Assembly (NCBI RefSeq): GCF_029962605.1
Contig: NZ_CP124750.1
Location: forward strand, 4,712,001 to 4,776,000
DNA length: 64,000 nucleotides
DNA from: Serratia sarumanii
Lineage (GTDB): Bacteria > Pseudomonadota > Gammaproteobacteria > Enterobacterales > Enterobacteriaceae
Direction of reading: 5' to 3'
Part shown: piece after piece, positions 43,792 through 52,117 of the stretch
Layout: every line of letters begins with the position of its first letter
Numbering within the stretch: position 1 is the first letter of the stretch
The notes under the pieces: model-generated
The model's database searches: none
The model's input: the letters and a program-made list of their open reading frames with translations, nothing else
Told to the model about the DNA's origin: nothing
Position numbers and translations under genes: made by a program

Positions 43792-44895
43792 TTACAGCAG
43801 AATACGCAGCATGCGGCGCAGCGGCTCGGCCGCGCCCCACAGCAGCTGGTCGCCCACGGTGAACGCCGACAGGTACTCCGGCCCCATATTCAGCTTGCGC
43901 AGACGGCCGACCGGCGTATTCAGCGTGCCGGTCACCGCCGCCGGCGTCAGTTCGCGCATGGTCAGCTCACGGTCGTTCGGGATCACGCGCACCCAGTCGT
44001 TGTGCGTCGCCAGCATCTGCTCGATTTCCGGCAGCGACACGTCTTTTTTCAGCTTCAGGGTGAACGCCTGGCTGTGGCAGCGCAGCGCGCCGACGCGCAC
44101 GCACAGGCCATCAACCGGGATCACGCTGCCGGTGTTCAGAATCTTGTTGGTTTCCGCCTGGCCTTTCCACTCTTCGCGGCTCTGGCCGTTGTCGAGCTGC
44201 TTGTCGATCCACGGGATCAGGCTGCCGGCCAGCGGCACGCCGAAGTTATCGGTCGGCAGTTTGCCGCTGCGGGTGGCCTCGGTCACCTTACGCTCGATAT
44301 CCAGAATGGCGGAAGCCGGATCCTGCAGCTCTTTCGCCACGTCGGCATGCAGCATGCCCATCTGGGTCAACAGTTCGCGCATGTGGCGCGCGCCGCCGCC
44401 GGAGGCCGCCTGATAAGTGGCGACCGACGCCCACTCCACCAGATCGTTGGCGAACAGGCCGCCGAGCGACATCAGCATCAGGCTGACGGTGCAGTTGCCG
44501 CCGACGAAGGTTTTGATGCCGTTGTCCAGGCCCTGCTGAATCACCGCGTGGTTGACCGGATCCAGGATGATGATGGCGTCGTCCTGCATGCGCAGCGAAG
44601 AGGCCGCGTCGATCCAGTACCCCTGCCAACCGCTGGCGCGCAGCTTAGGATAAACTTCGTTGGTATAATCGCCGCCCTGACAGGTAATAATGATATCGAG
44701 CGCGCTCAGCGCGTCGATGTCATACGCATCCTGCAGCGTGCCCTGCTGGCCGCCGAAGGCCGGCGCGGCGGAACCGTGCTGCGAGGTGGAGAAAAAGACC
44801 GGGCGAATGGCATCGAAATCGCGCTCTTCCGTCATGCGTTGCATGAGAACCGAGCCGACCATTCCGCGCCAACCGATGAAACCAACGTTTTTCAT
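43792..44895 (-). CDS. asd: Aspartate-semialdehyde dehydrogenase
   Basis: Reduces aspartyl phosphate to aspartate semialdehyde, the branch point to lysine, diaminopimelate, threonine and methionine. The 367-residue product (E. coli length) has the NADP motif [19 protein letters not shown], the catalytic Cys in [17 protein letters not shown] and the active-site His in [18 protein letters not shown]. The start MKNVGFIGW is chosen; the frame runs 19 codons further upstream. It follows glg as in E. coli, with a 442-base gap. Confidence 0.98.
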   Translation of the reverse strand: MKNVGFIGWRGMVGSVLMQRMTEERDFDAIRPVFFSTSQHGSAAPAFGGQQGTLQDAYDIDALSALDIIITCQGGDYTNEVYPKLRASGWQGYWIDAASSLRMQDDAIIILDPVNHAVIQQGLDNGIKTFVGGNCTVSLMLMSLGGLFANDLVEWASVATYQAASGGGARHMRELLTQMGMLHADVAKELQDPASAILDIERKVTEATRSGKLPTDNFGVPLAGSLIPWIDKQLDNGQSREEWKGQAETNKILNTGSVIPVDGLCVRVGALRCHSQAFTLKLKKDVSLPEIEQMLATHNDWVRVIPNDRELTMRELTPAAVTGTLNTPVGRLRKLNMGPEYLSAFTVGDQLLWGAAEPLRRMLRILL

Positions 44896-45088
44896 AATAT
44901 CTGTGTCCCGCCCGGATAAGGGCTTATGTAGGTGATAACGAGTTGTGTGCAATATCTCCTCACCTTACAAAATGTCGGCGCGGGCGCAAAGTGAATTTAT
45001 TCGATGGCTGGGGATTTCTCAGCAATCCTTCTTATAGGCAAGGACGCGGCCGGAAAGGCCGAGGCGTTTTCCCGATCACGAGGTCACC

Positions 45089-45682
45089 ATGACAGAGATG
45101 ATTTCCGCTACGGTATTGCTGTTTTTAATTATGGATCCGCTGGGCAACCTGCCGATTTTCATGTCGGTGCTCAAGCATCTGGAACCGCGCCGCCGCCGGG
45201 TAGTGCTGATCCGCGAGCTGCTGATCGCCCTGCTGCTGATGCTGATCTTCCTGTTCGCCGGCGAGAAAATTCTGGCGTTCCTCAACCTGCGCACCGAAAC
45301 CGTCTCCATTTCCGGCGGCATCATTCTGTTTCTGATCGCCATCAAGATGATTTTCCCCACGCAGGAGGGCAACAGCTCCGGGCTGTCCGCCGGCGAAGAG
45401 CCGTTCCTGGTGCCGCTGGCGATCCCGCTGGTGGCCGGGCCGTCGATTCTGGCGGCGCTGATGCTGCTGTCGCACCAGTATCCGCATCAGCTGCCCCATC
45501 TGGTGGCGGCGCTGTTGATCGCCTGGGGCCTCTCTGCGGCCATTTTGCTGATGTCGAACCTGTTCCTGCGCCTGCTGGGCAGCAAAGGCGTCAGCGCGCT
45601 GGAACGGTTGATGGGGCTGATTCTGGTGATGCTGTCGACCCAGATGTTCCTGGACGGCATACGGGCTTACATGAAGCTGTAG
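45089..45682 (+). CDS. yhgN: MarC-family membrane protein YhgN
   Basis: Integral inner-membrane protein of the MarC/UPF0056 family with six predicted helices and no established substrate. 197 residues, matching E. coli YhgN. Conserved features are FLIMDPLGNLPIFMSVLK, the ISGGIILFLIAIKMIFP loop and EEPFLVPLAIPLVAGPS. GAGGTCACC lies just before the ATG. It diverges from asd and is convergent with gntK, only 30 bases away. Confidence 0.92.
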   Translation: MTEMISATVLLFLIMDPLGNLPIFMSVLKHLEPRRRRVVLIRELLIALLLMLIFLFAGEKILAFLNLRTETVSISGGIILFLIAIKMIFPTQEGNSSGLSAGEEPFLVPLAIPLVAGPSILAALMLLSHQYPHQLPHLVAALLIAWGLSAAILLMSNLFLRLLGSKGVSALERLMGLILVMLSTQMFLDGIRAYMKL

Positions 45683-45712
45683 GCGCCTGGCGGCGCCGAC
45701 GACGGCCCGCGC

Positions 45713-46240
45713 TCAGCGGGCGGTGATGCGGTTGATGCAGGCGAGCGTGTCGGCGACCACGCCGTCCAGCGGCTGGTTGATGTCGATCGCCTGCACATCC
45801 GGCTCCTGCTCGCCCGGCTCTTCCAGCGTGGCGAACTGCGAAACCAGCATCTGCGGTTTGAAGAAGTGGCCCTTGCGCTGTTTCAGGCGCTCCTCAATCA
45901 CCGTCTTGTCCCCTTTCAGGTAGAGGAAATGCAGGTTGCGATTGCCTTCGCGCAGGCGGTCGCGATAGCTTTTTTTCAGCGCCGAACACACCAGCAGTGA
46001 CACCGGATTGGTGCGTTGCATGGCGAAGATGGCGTCGTTCAAGGCCGCCAGCCACGGGGCGCGATCGTTGTCGTCCAGCGCGTGCCCGGCGGCCATTTTG
46101 TTGATGTTGGCGCGCGGGTGCAGGTAATCGCCGTCCAGCATGGCGGCATCGGCCTCGCGGGCGACGGCGCTGGCCACGGCGGATTTGCCGCTGCCGGATA
46201 CGCCCATCAGGATAAATACGTGATTCTGTGGATTACTCAT
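45713..46240 (-). CDS. gntK: Gluconokinase GntK
   Basis: Phosphorylates gluconate to 6-phosphogluconate for the Entner-Doudoroff and pentose-phosphate pathways. 175 residues; Walker A MGVSGSGKSAVASAVA (about 12-27), DGDYLHPRANINKMAAGHALDDNDRAPWL-type substrate region and the lid LKGDKTVIEERLKQRKGHFFKPQMLVSQFATLE-type segment. It lies 101 bases after gntT in the same direction. Confidence 0.96.
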   Translation of the reverse strand: MSNPQNHVFILMGVSGSGKSAVASAVAREADAAMLDGDYLHPRANINKMAAGHALDDNDRAPWLAALNDAIFAMQRTNPVSLLVCSALKKSYRDRLREGNRNLHFLYLKGDKTVIEERLKQRKGHFFKPQMLVSQFATLEEPGEQEPDVQAIDINQPLDGVVADTLACINRITAR

Positions 46241-46341
46241 TGTGTCATGCCCTTATGGGAACTGGCGCGAGCGCGCCAAATGCGTCCCGACTGATAAAAA
46301 TACTCTGGAACGCCGACGCCCCGCAGGGCGCCGGATAAAGA

Positions 46342-47658
46342 TTATACGACCGTCGCCAGCAGCAAGCAGCCCACCAGGCCGCACACCGAGATGATGGTTT
46401 CCAGCACCGACCAGGATTTGATGGTTTCCATGATGCTCAGGTTGAAGTACTCCTTGAACAGCCAGAAGCCCGGATCGTTAACGTGCGAGAAGATAACGCT
46501 GCCGGAACCGACCGCAATCACCATCAGCTCAGGGCTGACGCCGGTGGTGGCGATCAGCGGGGCGACGATGCCGCCGGCGGTGATCGCCGCTACGGTGGCG
46601 GAACCCAGCGCCAGACGCAGCGCGGCGGCGATCGACCAGGCCATCAGAATCGGCGAAACGTTGCTGCCTTCCATCAGGCCGGCGATGTACTGCTCGACGC
46701 CGCTGTCCACCAGCACCTGCTTGAAGGCGCCGCCGCCGCCGATGATCAACAGCATCATGGCGATGATTTTAATCGAATCGGTGATGGTGCCCATCACTTC
46801 ATCCATGGTGCGGCCGCGGTTCAGGCCGAAGGTGAAGATAGCGATCAGCACGGCGATCAGGGTCGCCATCACCGGGTCGCCGAAGAACTCGGCGAAGCGC
46901 AGCAGGCTGTGGCCCTTCGGCAACACCATTTCAGCGACCGCGCGCAGCGCCATCAGGATCACCGGCACCAGCGACGTGGCGACGCTGACGCCAAAGCTCG
47001 GCATCTCCGCTTCGGTAAAGGTTTTCGGGTTGTACAGGCCTTCCGGTACCGGCTTGTCGATGCCTTTCAGGAAGCGGGCATAAACCGGGCCGGCCAGGAT
47101 CACCGTCGGGATCGCCAGCAGCGTGCCGTACAGCAGGGTTTTACCCATATCGGCATGGAAGATGGTGGCGATGGCGGTCGGGCCAGGGTGCGGCGGCAGG
47201 AAGCCGTGGGTCACCGACAGCGCGGCGGCCATCGGCACGCCGACGTACAGCAGCGGGATGCGCGCGGAAGCGGCGATGGTGAACACCAGCGGCAGCAGCA
47301 GCACGAAGCCCACTTCGTAGAACAGCGCGAAGCCGACGGTGAAGCCGGTCAGCACCACCGCCCATTGAATGTGTTTTCTGCCGAACTTGTCGATCAGCGT
47401 GGTGGCGATGCGCTGCGCGCCGCCGCAGTCCGCCAGCAGCTTGCCGAGCATGGCGCCGAAGCCCATGATCAGCGCCAGGCTGCCCAACGTGCCGCCCACG
47501 CCGGCCTTGATGGAGCCGATGACTTTATCGACCGGCATGCCCTGTGCGATCCCGACCGCCAGGGCAACCAGCACCAGAGAGATAAAGCCGTTCAGCTTGA
47601 AGCGAATCATCAGCAGCAGCAGCAGCGCTACGCCGCCTGCAACAATCACTAATGGCAT
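46342..47658 (-). CDS. gntT: Gluconate:H+ symporter GntT
   Basis: High-affinity gluconate permease of the GntP family. With the start MPLVIVAGGVALLLLLM it is 438 residues, the length of E. coli GntT; GntU, which occupies this position in E. coli, is a different sequence. About 12-14 membrane helices, with LTGFTVGFALFYEVGFVLLLPL, GFLPPHPGPTAIATIFHAD and VIFSHVNDPGFWLFKEYF as family markers. The frame is open 56 codons upstream and ends in the operator; this is not conserved. Confidence 0.95.
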   Translation of the reverse strand: MPLVIVAGGVALLLLLMIRFKLNGFISLVLVALAVGIAQGMPVDKVIGSIKAGVGGTLGSLALIMGFGAMLGKLLADCGGAQRIATTLIDKFGRKHIQWAVVLTGFTVGFALFYEVGFVLLLPLVFTIAASARIPLLYVGVPMAAALSVTHGFLPPHPGPTAIATIFHADMGKTLLYGTLLAIPTVILAGPVYARFLKGIDKPVPEGLYNPKTFTEAEMPSFGVSVATSLVPVILMALRAVAEMVLPKGHSLLRFAEFFGDPVMATLIAVLIAIFTFGLNRGRTMDEVMGTITDSIKIIAMMLLIIGGGGAFKQVLVDSGVEQYIAGLMEGSNVSPILMAWSIAAALRLALGSATVAAITAGGIVAPLIATTGVSPELMVIAVGSGSVIFSHVNDPGFWLFKEYFNLSIMETIKSWSVLETIISVCGLVGCLLLATVV

Positions 47659-47998
47659 AATTTTTCTCCAACCTTTTATCGCGACTCTCTTTACGATAGG
47701 CGTAAAGCGTGCGGTTGTTTTATTTTTAGGCTCTTTCCCGGTGTTTAAGAAGAGCTGTAGGTGTTGTTGAGTCAGAGGTTCAGTCTTGCAGCAAGATGAC
47801 CGCACACTCGTTGTTACCGGTATCATGATACCGGTAACAACATGAGCGCCGGAACCGGGTAAGCGGCTAAAATTCGCGTTCTGGGACAGAGATCAAACTT
47901 ATACCGGCAACGAGCGGCGGGCTTACAGGCGGGATAACCCGCGCGCCTCAGGGCGCGCTGCAAAAAGAAAGGGTGTTAAAACAGAACGTTAAAAGGGC
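47659..47998 (-). promoter_or_regulatory. gntT control region and gntR 3' region
   Basis: The gap lies upstream of gntT and downstream of gntR and holds no gene. A GntR operator pair is listed separately. A GCGCGCC-TCAG-GGCGCGC stem-loop near 47940-47957 is a possible gntR terminator, though no T-run follows on the minus strand. Confidence 0.6.
47810..47841. promoter_or_regulatory. Double GntR operator forming a perfect 32-base palindrome
   Basis: Two copies of TACCGGTA-type cores, with ACCGGT at 47816-47821 and 47830-47835, face each other so that the whole block reads the same on both strands. Each half resembles the GntR consensus ATGTTACCGGTAACAT at about 14 of 16 positions. It lies 150 bases upstream of the gntT start. 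Confidence 0.85.
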
Positions 47999-48994
47999 TC
48001 AGATACTGCCGCCGGGGATCACGGTGAAACCGACGTCCACCATGCGCGGGCACACCGTTTCGCCGCGCAGCCGGGCCAGCAAGCGCTCGGCGCCGATCTG
48101 CCCCATGCGTTCGCGCGGCGTCAGCACGCTGGCCAACTTCGGCACCATCACCTGGCCGATATCATGGCCGTGGAAACCGGCGATCGCCATGTCCTGCGGG
48201 ATCGACAGCCCCTGCCGCTGGCACTCGAAGGCCGCGCCGATCGCCAGGTCATCGTTGGTGCAAAAGATACTGTCGATCTGCGGATAGTCGCGCTGCGCCT
48301 GGCGCAGCAGCTCGCCGCCGGCGGAATAGGAGGAAGAGCGTGCGGTCATGATGCTGTATGGCTCCAGGCCGGATTCGCGCATCGCCTGCTCATACCCCTG
48401 CTGTTTGATGATGGTACGTTCATCCTGTCGGGCGCCGAAATAGACCACGTGACGGTGGCCGTGCGCGATGATCTGCTGGGTCATCTGGCGCGCCGCCTCA
48501 AAGTTGTTGAAGCCCACCGCCAGATCGATGCACGGCGAGACGCAGTCCATCAGCTCCACCACCGGAATGCCCGCCACCTCGATCATTTTCAGGGTGCGTG
48601 GCGTGTGATGGCGCTCAGACAGGATCAGGCCGTCGATATTGTAAGAAAGCAGCGAGGTCAGACGTTCTTCTTCACGCTCCGGCAGGTAGCCATAGTGCGC
48701 CAGCATGGTCTGGTAGTTGTGCGCGTCGGTGACGCTTTCGATGCCGCGCAGCACTTCGGCGAACACCTGGTTGGTCAGCGACGGCAACAGCACGCCAATC
48801 GCCCGGCTGGTGGCGTTGGAGAGGATGTCCGGCGCGCGGTTGGGGATGTAACCCAGCTCATCCAGCGCGACGGCGATTTTTTGCTGCAGGGCGGCAGAAA
48901 CCTGGTCGGGATTGCGCAGATAACGGCTCACCGTCATCTTGGTCACGCCCACCTTGTCCGCCACATCCTGGAGTACCGGCCGTTTTTTCTTCAT
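47999..48994 (-). CDS. gntR: Gluconate utilisation repressor GntR
   Basis: LacI-family repressor of gluconate genes, 331 residues, the E. coli length. Helix-turn-helix: VLQDVADKVGVTKMTVSRYLRNPDQVS; hinge around ILSNATSRAIGVLLPSLTNQVF; periplasmic-binding-like effector domain with NIDGLILSERHHTPRTLKMIEVAGIPVVELMD. The start MKKKRPVLQDVAD is used; an earlier start would add 39 non-conserved residues. The double operator ahead of gntT should be its target. Confidence 0.97.
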   Translation of the reverse strand: MKKKRPVLQDVADKVGVTKMTVSRYLRNPDQVSAALQQKIAVALDELGYIPNRAPDILSNATSRAIGVLLPSLTNQVFAEVLRGIESVTDAHNYQTMLAHYGYLPEREEERLTSLLSYNIDGLILSERHHTPRTLKMIEVAGIPVVELMDCVSPCIDLAVGFNNFEAARQMTQQIIAHGHRHVVYFGARQDERTIIKQQGYEQAMRESGLEPYSIMTARSSSYSAGGELLRQAQRDYPQIDSIFCTNDDLAIGAAFECQRQGLSIPQDMAIAGFHGHDIGQVMVPKLASVLTPRERMGQIGAERLLARLRGETVCPRMVDVGFTVIPGGSI

Positions 48995-49085
48995 TATCAA
49001 TGAACTGACTAACCGTGAATGGGCAGTCATTTTAGCAAAAAAAACGGCGTGCCGATATTGTCGGTTATGCGACGGCCAACGCAAA

Positions 49086-49268
49086 AAGGGCTCACAGCGT
49101 GAGCCCTTCATACGGTGACAAAGGGGAAAAAGCGTGGTTTTTCCCCTTTGTGATTGTCAGCCGAAAATCAATAAATTGATTTTCCTTGTTTTTATATGCT
49201 GCCGGCTTTCAGTCGGGCAACGTCATCAGGCTTGTCGTTAACCTCAAGGGCTCACAGCGTGAGCCCTT
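49086..49268. repeat. Cluster of stem-loops between yhhW and gntR, with a duplicated hairpin
   Basis: Four perfect inverted repeats lie in 183 bases: 49086-49108 (10-bp stem, AGC loop), 49118-49151 (14-bp stem), 49163-49184 (9-bp stem, TAAA loop) and 49246-49268. The first and last are identical over 23 bases. On the minus strand the 49086 copy runs into TTTTTGC and looks like the yhhW terminator. No gene fits in the region. It may be a tandem terminator array, a structured RNA or a small mobile-element remnant. Confidence 0.7.
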
Positions 49269-49284
49269 GAAATTTACCGCCTAA

Positions 49285-49980
49285 TCACACCGGCGGCAGA
49301 TCGAACAGCAGGATTTCGCTCTCTTCGTCGGCCTGAATCGTCAGACTCGATTCATCCCACACCGCGAACGCGTCGCTGATGCCGGCGGCTTGGCCGTTGA
49401 CCGAGACCTTGCCGCGCACCACCTGGATCCAAATGCGACGGCCGGCGGCGATCGGATACTCACCCTGCTCGCCTTTATTCAGCGCCCAACGCGACAACGT
49501 CATATCCTGGAACACCTTCAGCGAACCGTCGCGCGCATCCGGCGACAGCACCAGCTGACGGCCCTGCGGCGCGTCGAACATACGCTGCTCGTAGCGCGGC
49601 TCCAGCCCGACCTGATCCGGAATGATCCAAATCTGGTACAGGTGCAGCGGACGATCCTGATTGGCGTTGTACTCGGAGTGACGTACCCCGGTGCCCGCGC
49701 TCATGATCTGGAATTCGCCGGCCTGGATCTGCTCCTTGTTGCCCATGCTGTCCTGATGCTCCACCGTGCCGCTCAGCACATAGGTCAGGATTTCCATGTC
49801 CTTATGCGGGTGGGTGCCGAAACCCTGCCCGGCGTCGATCACATCTTCGTTGATCACACGCAGCGCCGAGAACCCCATAAAGTTCGGATCGTAGTAGTCG
49901 GCAAATGAGAAGGTGTGCCAGCTATCCAGCCAGCCATGATTGGCGTGGCCGCGGTCTTCCGCTTTACGTACATAAATCAT
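49285..49980 (-). CDS. yhhW: Pirin-family protein YhhW (quercetin 2,3-dioxygenase-like)
   Basis: Bicupin pirin of 231 residues, the E. coli length. The metal-binding N-terminal cupin has GFGTHPHKDMEILTYVLSGTVEHQDSMGN and GTGVRHSEYN. E. coli YhhW has quercetinase activity in vitro; its physiological substrate is unknown. The start MIYVRKAEDRGHANHGW is used, two codons after an upstream ATG. It lies between RyhB and gntR, as in E. coli apart from the missing yhhX. Confidence 0.94.
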   Translation of the reverse strand: MIYVRKAEDRGHANHGWLDSWHTFSFADYYDPNFMGFSALRVINEDVIDAGQGFGTHPHKDMEILTYVLSGTVEHQDSMGNKEQIQAGEFQIMSAGTGVRHSEYNANQDRPLHLYQIWIIPDQVGLEPRYEQRMFDAPQGRQLVLSPDARDGSLKVFQDMTLSRWALNKGEQGEYPIAAGRRIWIQVVRGKVSVNGQAAGISDAFAVWDESSLTIQADEESEILLFDLPPV

Positions 49981-50133
49981 ATTCAACTCTCCTCAATGTT
50001 TTTTTACAGTCTAGTCCTGCGGGCAGAATAAGAAAGCGTAAAAAACTCATGCCTCTGTTCAAAAATTTCGATGGAATGAAACGGCGGATGGGCAACGGAT
50101 TTGTTGAAGGCGGAAGCGGTTGAAAAAGGGCAA

Positions 50134-50244
50134 AAAAAAAGCCAGCACCCGAGCTGGCTAAGTAAACACTGGAAGCAATGTGAGCAATGTCGTGCCTTCG
50201 CAGCGAGAGTATCAAGGGTTGATGCCCTCCCCGGAACGCATCGC
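50134..50244 (-). ncRNA. ryhB: Iron-regulated small RNA RyhB
   Basis: Read on the minus strand, the region contains the RyhB pairing core GCACGACATTGCTCACATTG followed by CTTCCAGT, identical to E. coli, then an Rho-independent terminator (GCCAGC / GCTGGC stem and a run of nine T, 50132-50140). The 5' part is longer than in E. coli, so the RNA would be near 110 rather than 90 nt; the 5' end is estimated. It represses iron-using proteins with Hfq under low iron. The position yhhW-ryhB-yhhY matches E. coli minus yhhX. Confidence 0.95.
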
Positions 50245-50260
50245 AATAATAATCATTATC
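50242..50260 (-). promoter_or_regulatory. Fur box of ryhB
   Basis: Fifteen of 19 positions match GATAATGATAATCATTATC, ending in a perfect AATCATTATC. It overlaps the likely -10/+1 region of ryhB, which gives the expected iron repression. A TTTACA-like -35 lies about 18 bases further upstream of TATTAT. Confidence 0.88.
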
Positions 50261-50369
50261 ATTCGCACCTGTAAAGCGTTTTTTTTGACCCGTTGAAATA
50301 ATATTGACTCAAGGCAGTAAACGGATAAATTCAGAGGTTATTCAACCGGTAAGCAACAGGAGCAGCGAG

Positions 50370-50885
50370 ATGAGCGAGATCGTGATACGCCACGTGGAAA
50401 CGACGGATGCGCAAGCCCTGCATCATCTTTATTCTCAGACGCCCGTCTACCGCGATACGCTGCAGCTTCCTCTACCGTCCGTCGAGTCCTGGCAGAAGCG
50501 CCTCGCCAATCCCGAACCGGGTACGCATAACCTGGCGGCCTTCATCGACGGGCAGCTTACCGGCCAGCTGGCCGTCATGCTGAATCAGCGCGTGCGCCGC
50601 CGCCACGTGGCCACCTTCGGCATCGGCGTCGATCCGCGCTACCACGGCAAAGGCGTCGGCAGCCGCCTGATGCAGGCGATGATCGACCTGTGCGACAACT
50701 GGGCGGCCATCGAGCGCATCGAACTGGAGGTATTCACCGACAACCCGGCAGCCATCGCGCTATACCGCAAATTCGGTTTCGAGATAGAGGGCACCAGCCG
50801 CGCCTATGCCATGCGCGACGGTGTGCTGGTCGATGCCTACCATATGGCGCGTTTGCGCTCCGGGCAGCCGCGCGGCGATGCGTAA
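50370..50885 (+). CDS. yhhY: GNAT-family N-acetyltransferase YhhY
   Basis: 171-residue acetyl-CoA-dependent acetyltransferase. Motif A is FGIGVDPRYHGKGVGSRLMQAM (acetyl-CoA pyrophosphate loop), followed by ELEVFTDNPAAIALYRKFGFEIEGTSRAYAMRDG, the classic GNAT C-terminal part. E. coli YhhY (162 residues) acetylates some amino acids and can inactivate related toxic peptides. The start MSEIVIRHVET has the ribosome site AGGAGC; an upstream ATG at 50304 would add 22 residues. The stop overlaps the next gene by 8 bases. Confidence 0.9.
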   Translation: MSEIVIRHVETTDAQALHHLYSQTPVYRDTLQLPLPSVESWQKRLANPEPGTHNLAAFIDGQLTGQLAVMLNQRVRRRHVATFGIGVDPRYHGKGVGSRLMQAMIDLCDNWAAIERIELEVFTDNPAAIALYRKFGFEIEGTSRAYAMRDGVLVDAYHMARLRSGQPRGDA

Positions 50886-52059
50886 TCGTCCCCACCCGCA
50901 GGGGCCGCTGCGCCGGCCCCTGAACATCAACCGCCGAACCTTTTTACAAGCGCTGGCCGGCCTGACCGCCGCCGTCGGCATATTCTCTCCTCTCACCCCA
51001 TTAGGTGCCGCTATGCCAACTTCCGCCGCCGGGCGCCCAGGCGCCCGCAACCTGATTACCGATGTGCCGGGCCTGAAGGTCGGCGTGGCGCAGGACAGCC
51101 GGGTGCGCACCGGCGCGACGGTTATCCTGCCGGACAGCCCGGCGATCGCCGCCGTGGACGTGCGCGGCGGCGGCCCCGCCACCCGGGAAACCGACGCGCT
51201 GGGCGAAGACAATTTGGTGCAGACCGTCGATGCGCTGACGTTCAGCGGCGGCTCGGTTTACGGTCTGGCGGCAGCGGACGGCGTCGCAGCCTGGCTGGGG
51301 CAACAGGGCCGAGGCTACGCGCTGCGCCCGGCCCCCGGCGTGCCGGTCTCCCCTATCGTGCCCACCGCCTGCCTGTACGATCTGGCCAACGGCGGCGACA
51401 AAAACTGGCAGCTCACGCCGCCGTATCGCCAACTGGGCATCGATGCGGTCGGCAAGGCCGGATTGGACTTTCCGCTGGGCACCGTCGGCGCCGGCTACGG
51501 TGCCATGACCGGCATGGGTAAGCTGAAAGGCGGCCTCGGCTCGGCATCTATCATTGCCGCCAATGGCGCTACCGTCGGCGCACTGGTGGCGGTCAACAGT
51601 TTGGGTGCGGTGGTCGCACCCGGCACCCGCGCCTTCTGGGCGACCCCCTATGAAATTGACGGTGAATTCGGCAACGGCGGCGCAGCGGCGCTGGCACAAC
51701 TGCGCGCGCAGGGCGAAGATTGGATGGAACAAGAGCCGCAGGGCGGCAGAAAGAACACCACCCTGGCCTGCATCGCCACCGACCTGGCGCTGACGCGGGT
51801 GGAGTTGAAACGGGTGGCCATCATGGCGCAAGACGGCATGGCGCGCGCCATCCGCCCGCTGCACAGCCCGTTTGACGGCGACGTGGTGTTCGCCCTGTCC
51901 ACCGGGCAGCGCGAGGTTCAGGGCAGCCGCGAACTGGCGGTGCTGCAGATCGGCGCGCTGGCGGCGGACACCCTGGCCCGGGCGATCGCCCGTGGCGTAC
52001 ATGCCGCCACGCCGTGGCCCGGCAGCCAGGTCGCAACCTGGCAAACGCTCGGCGGCTAA
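50878..52059 (+). CDS. Tat-exported P1/DmpA (NylC-like) N-terminal nucleophile hydrolase
   Basis: 393-residue peptidase-like protein of the P1 (S58) group. A twin-arginine signal (NRRTFLQ at 18-24, then a hydrophobic stretch ending near Ala45) implies folded export. The core includes DVPGLKVGVAQDSRVRTGATVILPD, RGGGPATRETD and SFGGSVYGLAAADG-type FSGGSVYGLAAADGV. The segment GGRKNTTLACIATD carries Asn293-Thr294, the autocleavage and nucleophile position of nylon-oligomer hydrolase NylC. The substrate is unknown. It overlaps yhhY by 8 bases in another frame. Confidence 0.85.
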   Translation: MRNRPHPQGPLRRPLNINRRTFLQALAGLTAAVGIFSPLTPLGAAMPTSAAGRPGARNLITDVPGLKVGVAQDSRVRTGATVILPDSPAIAAVDVRGGGPATRETDALGEDNLVQTVDALTFSGGSVYGLAAADGVAAWLGQQGRGYALRPAPGVPVSPIVPTACLYDLANGGDKNWQLTPPYRQLGIDAVGKAGLDFPLGTVGAGYGAMTGMGKLKGGLGSASIIAANGATVGALVAVNSLGAVVAPGTRAFWATPYEIDGEFGNGGAAALAQLRAQGEDWMEQEPQGGRKNTTLACIATDLALTRVELKRVAIMAQDGMARAIRPLHSPFDGDVVFALSTGQREVQGSRELAVLQIGALAADTLARAIARGVHAATPWPGSQVATWQTLGG

Positions 52060-52075
52060 CACGCCGCCACCAAAA

Positions 52076-52098
52076 AAGGGGCGCTGGCGCCCCTTAAT
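52076..52098. terminator. Terminator between the P1 hydrolase and iolE
   Basis: A 9-base GC-rich stem (52076-52084 with 52087-52095) with TTAAT after it on one strand and A-run before it, which becomes TTTTTT on the other. It fits a shared terminator for the convergent genes. Confidence 0.8.
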
Positions 52099-52117
52099 CA
52101 TGATTAACCCTCGTCGC

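Noticed and set aside
43598..43840. 80-residue frame overlapping the asd end
   Set aside because: Overlaps asd and its terminator hairpin; no ribosome site or recognisable sequence.
44896..45088. Lysine riboswitch ahead of asd
   Set aside because: No conserved lysine-aptamer elements could be recognised in the short gap.
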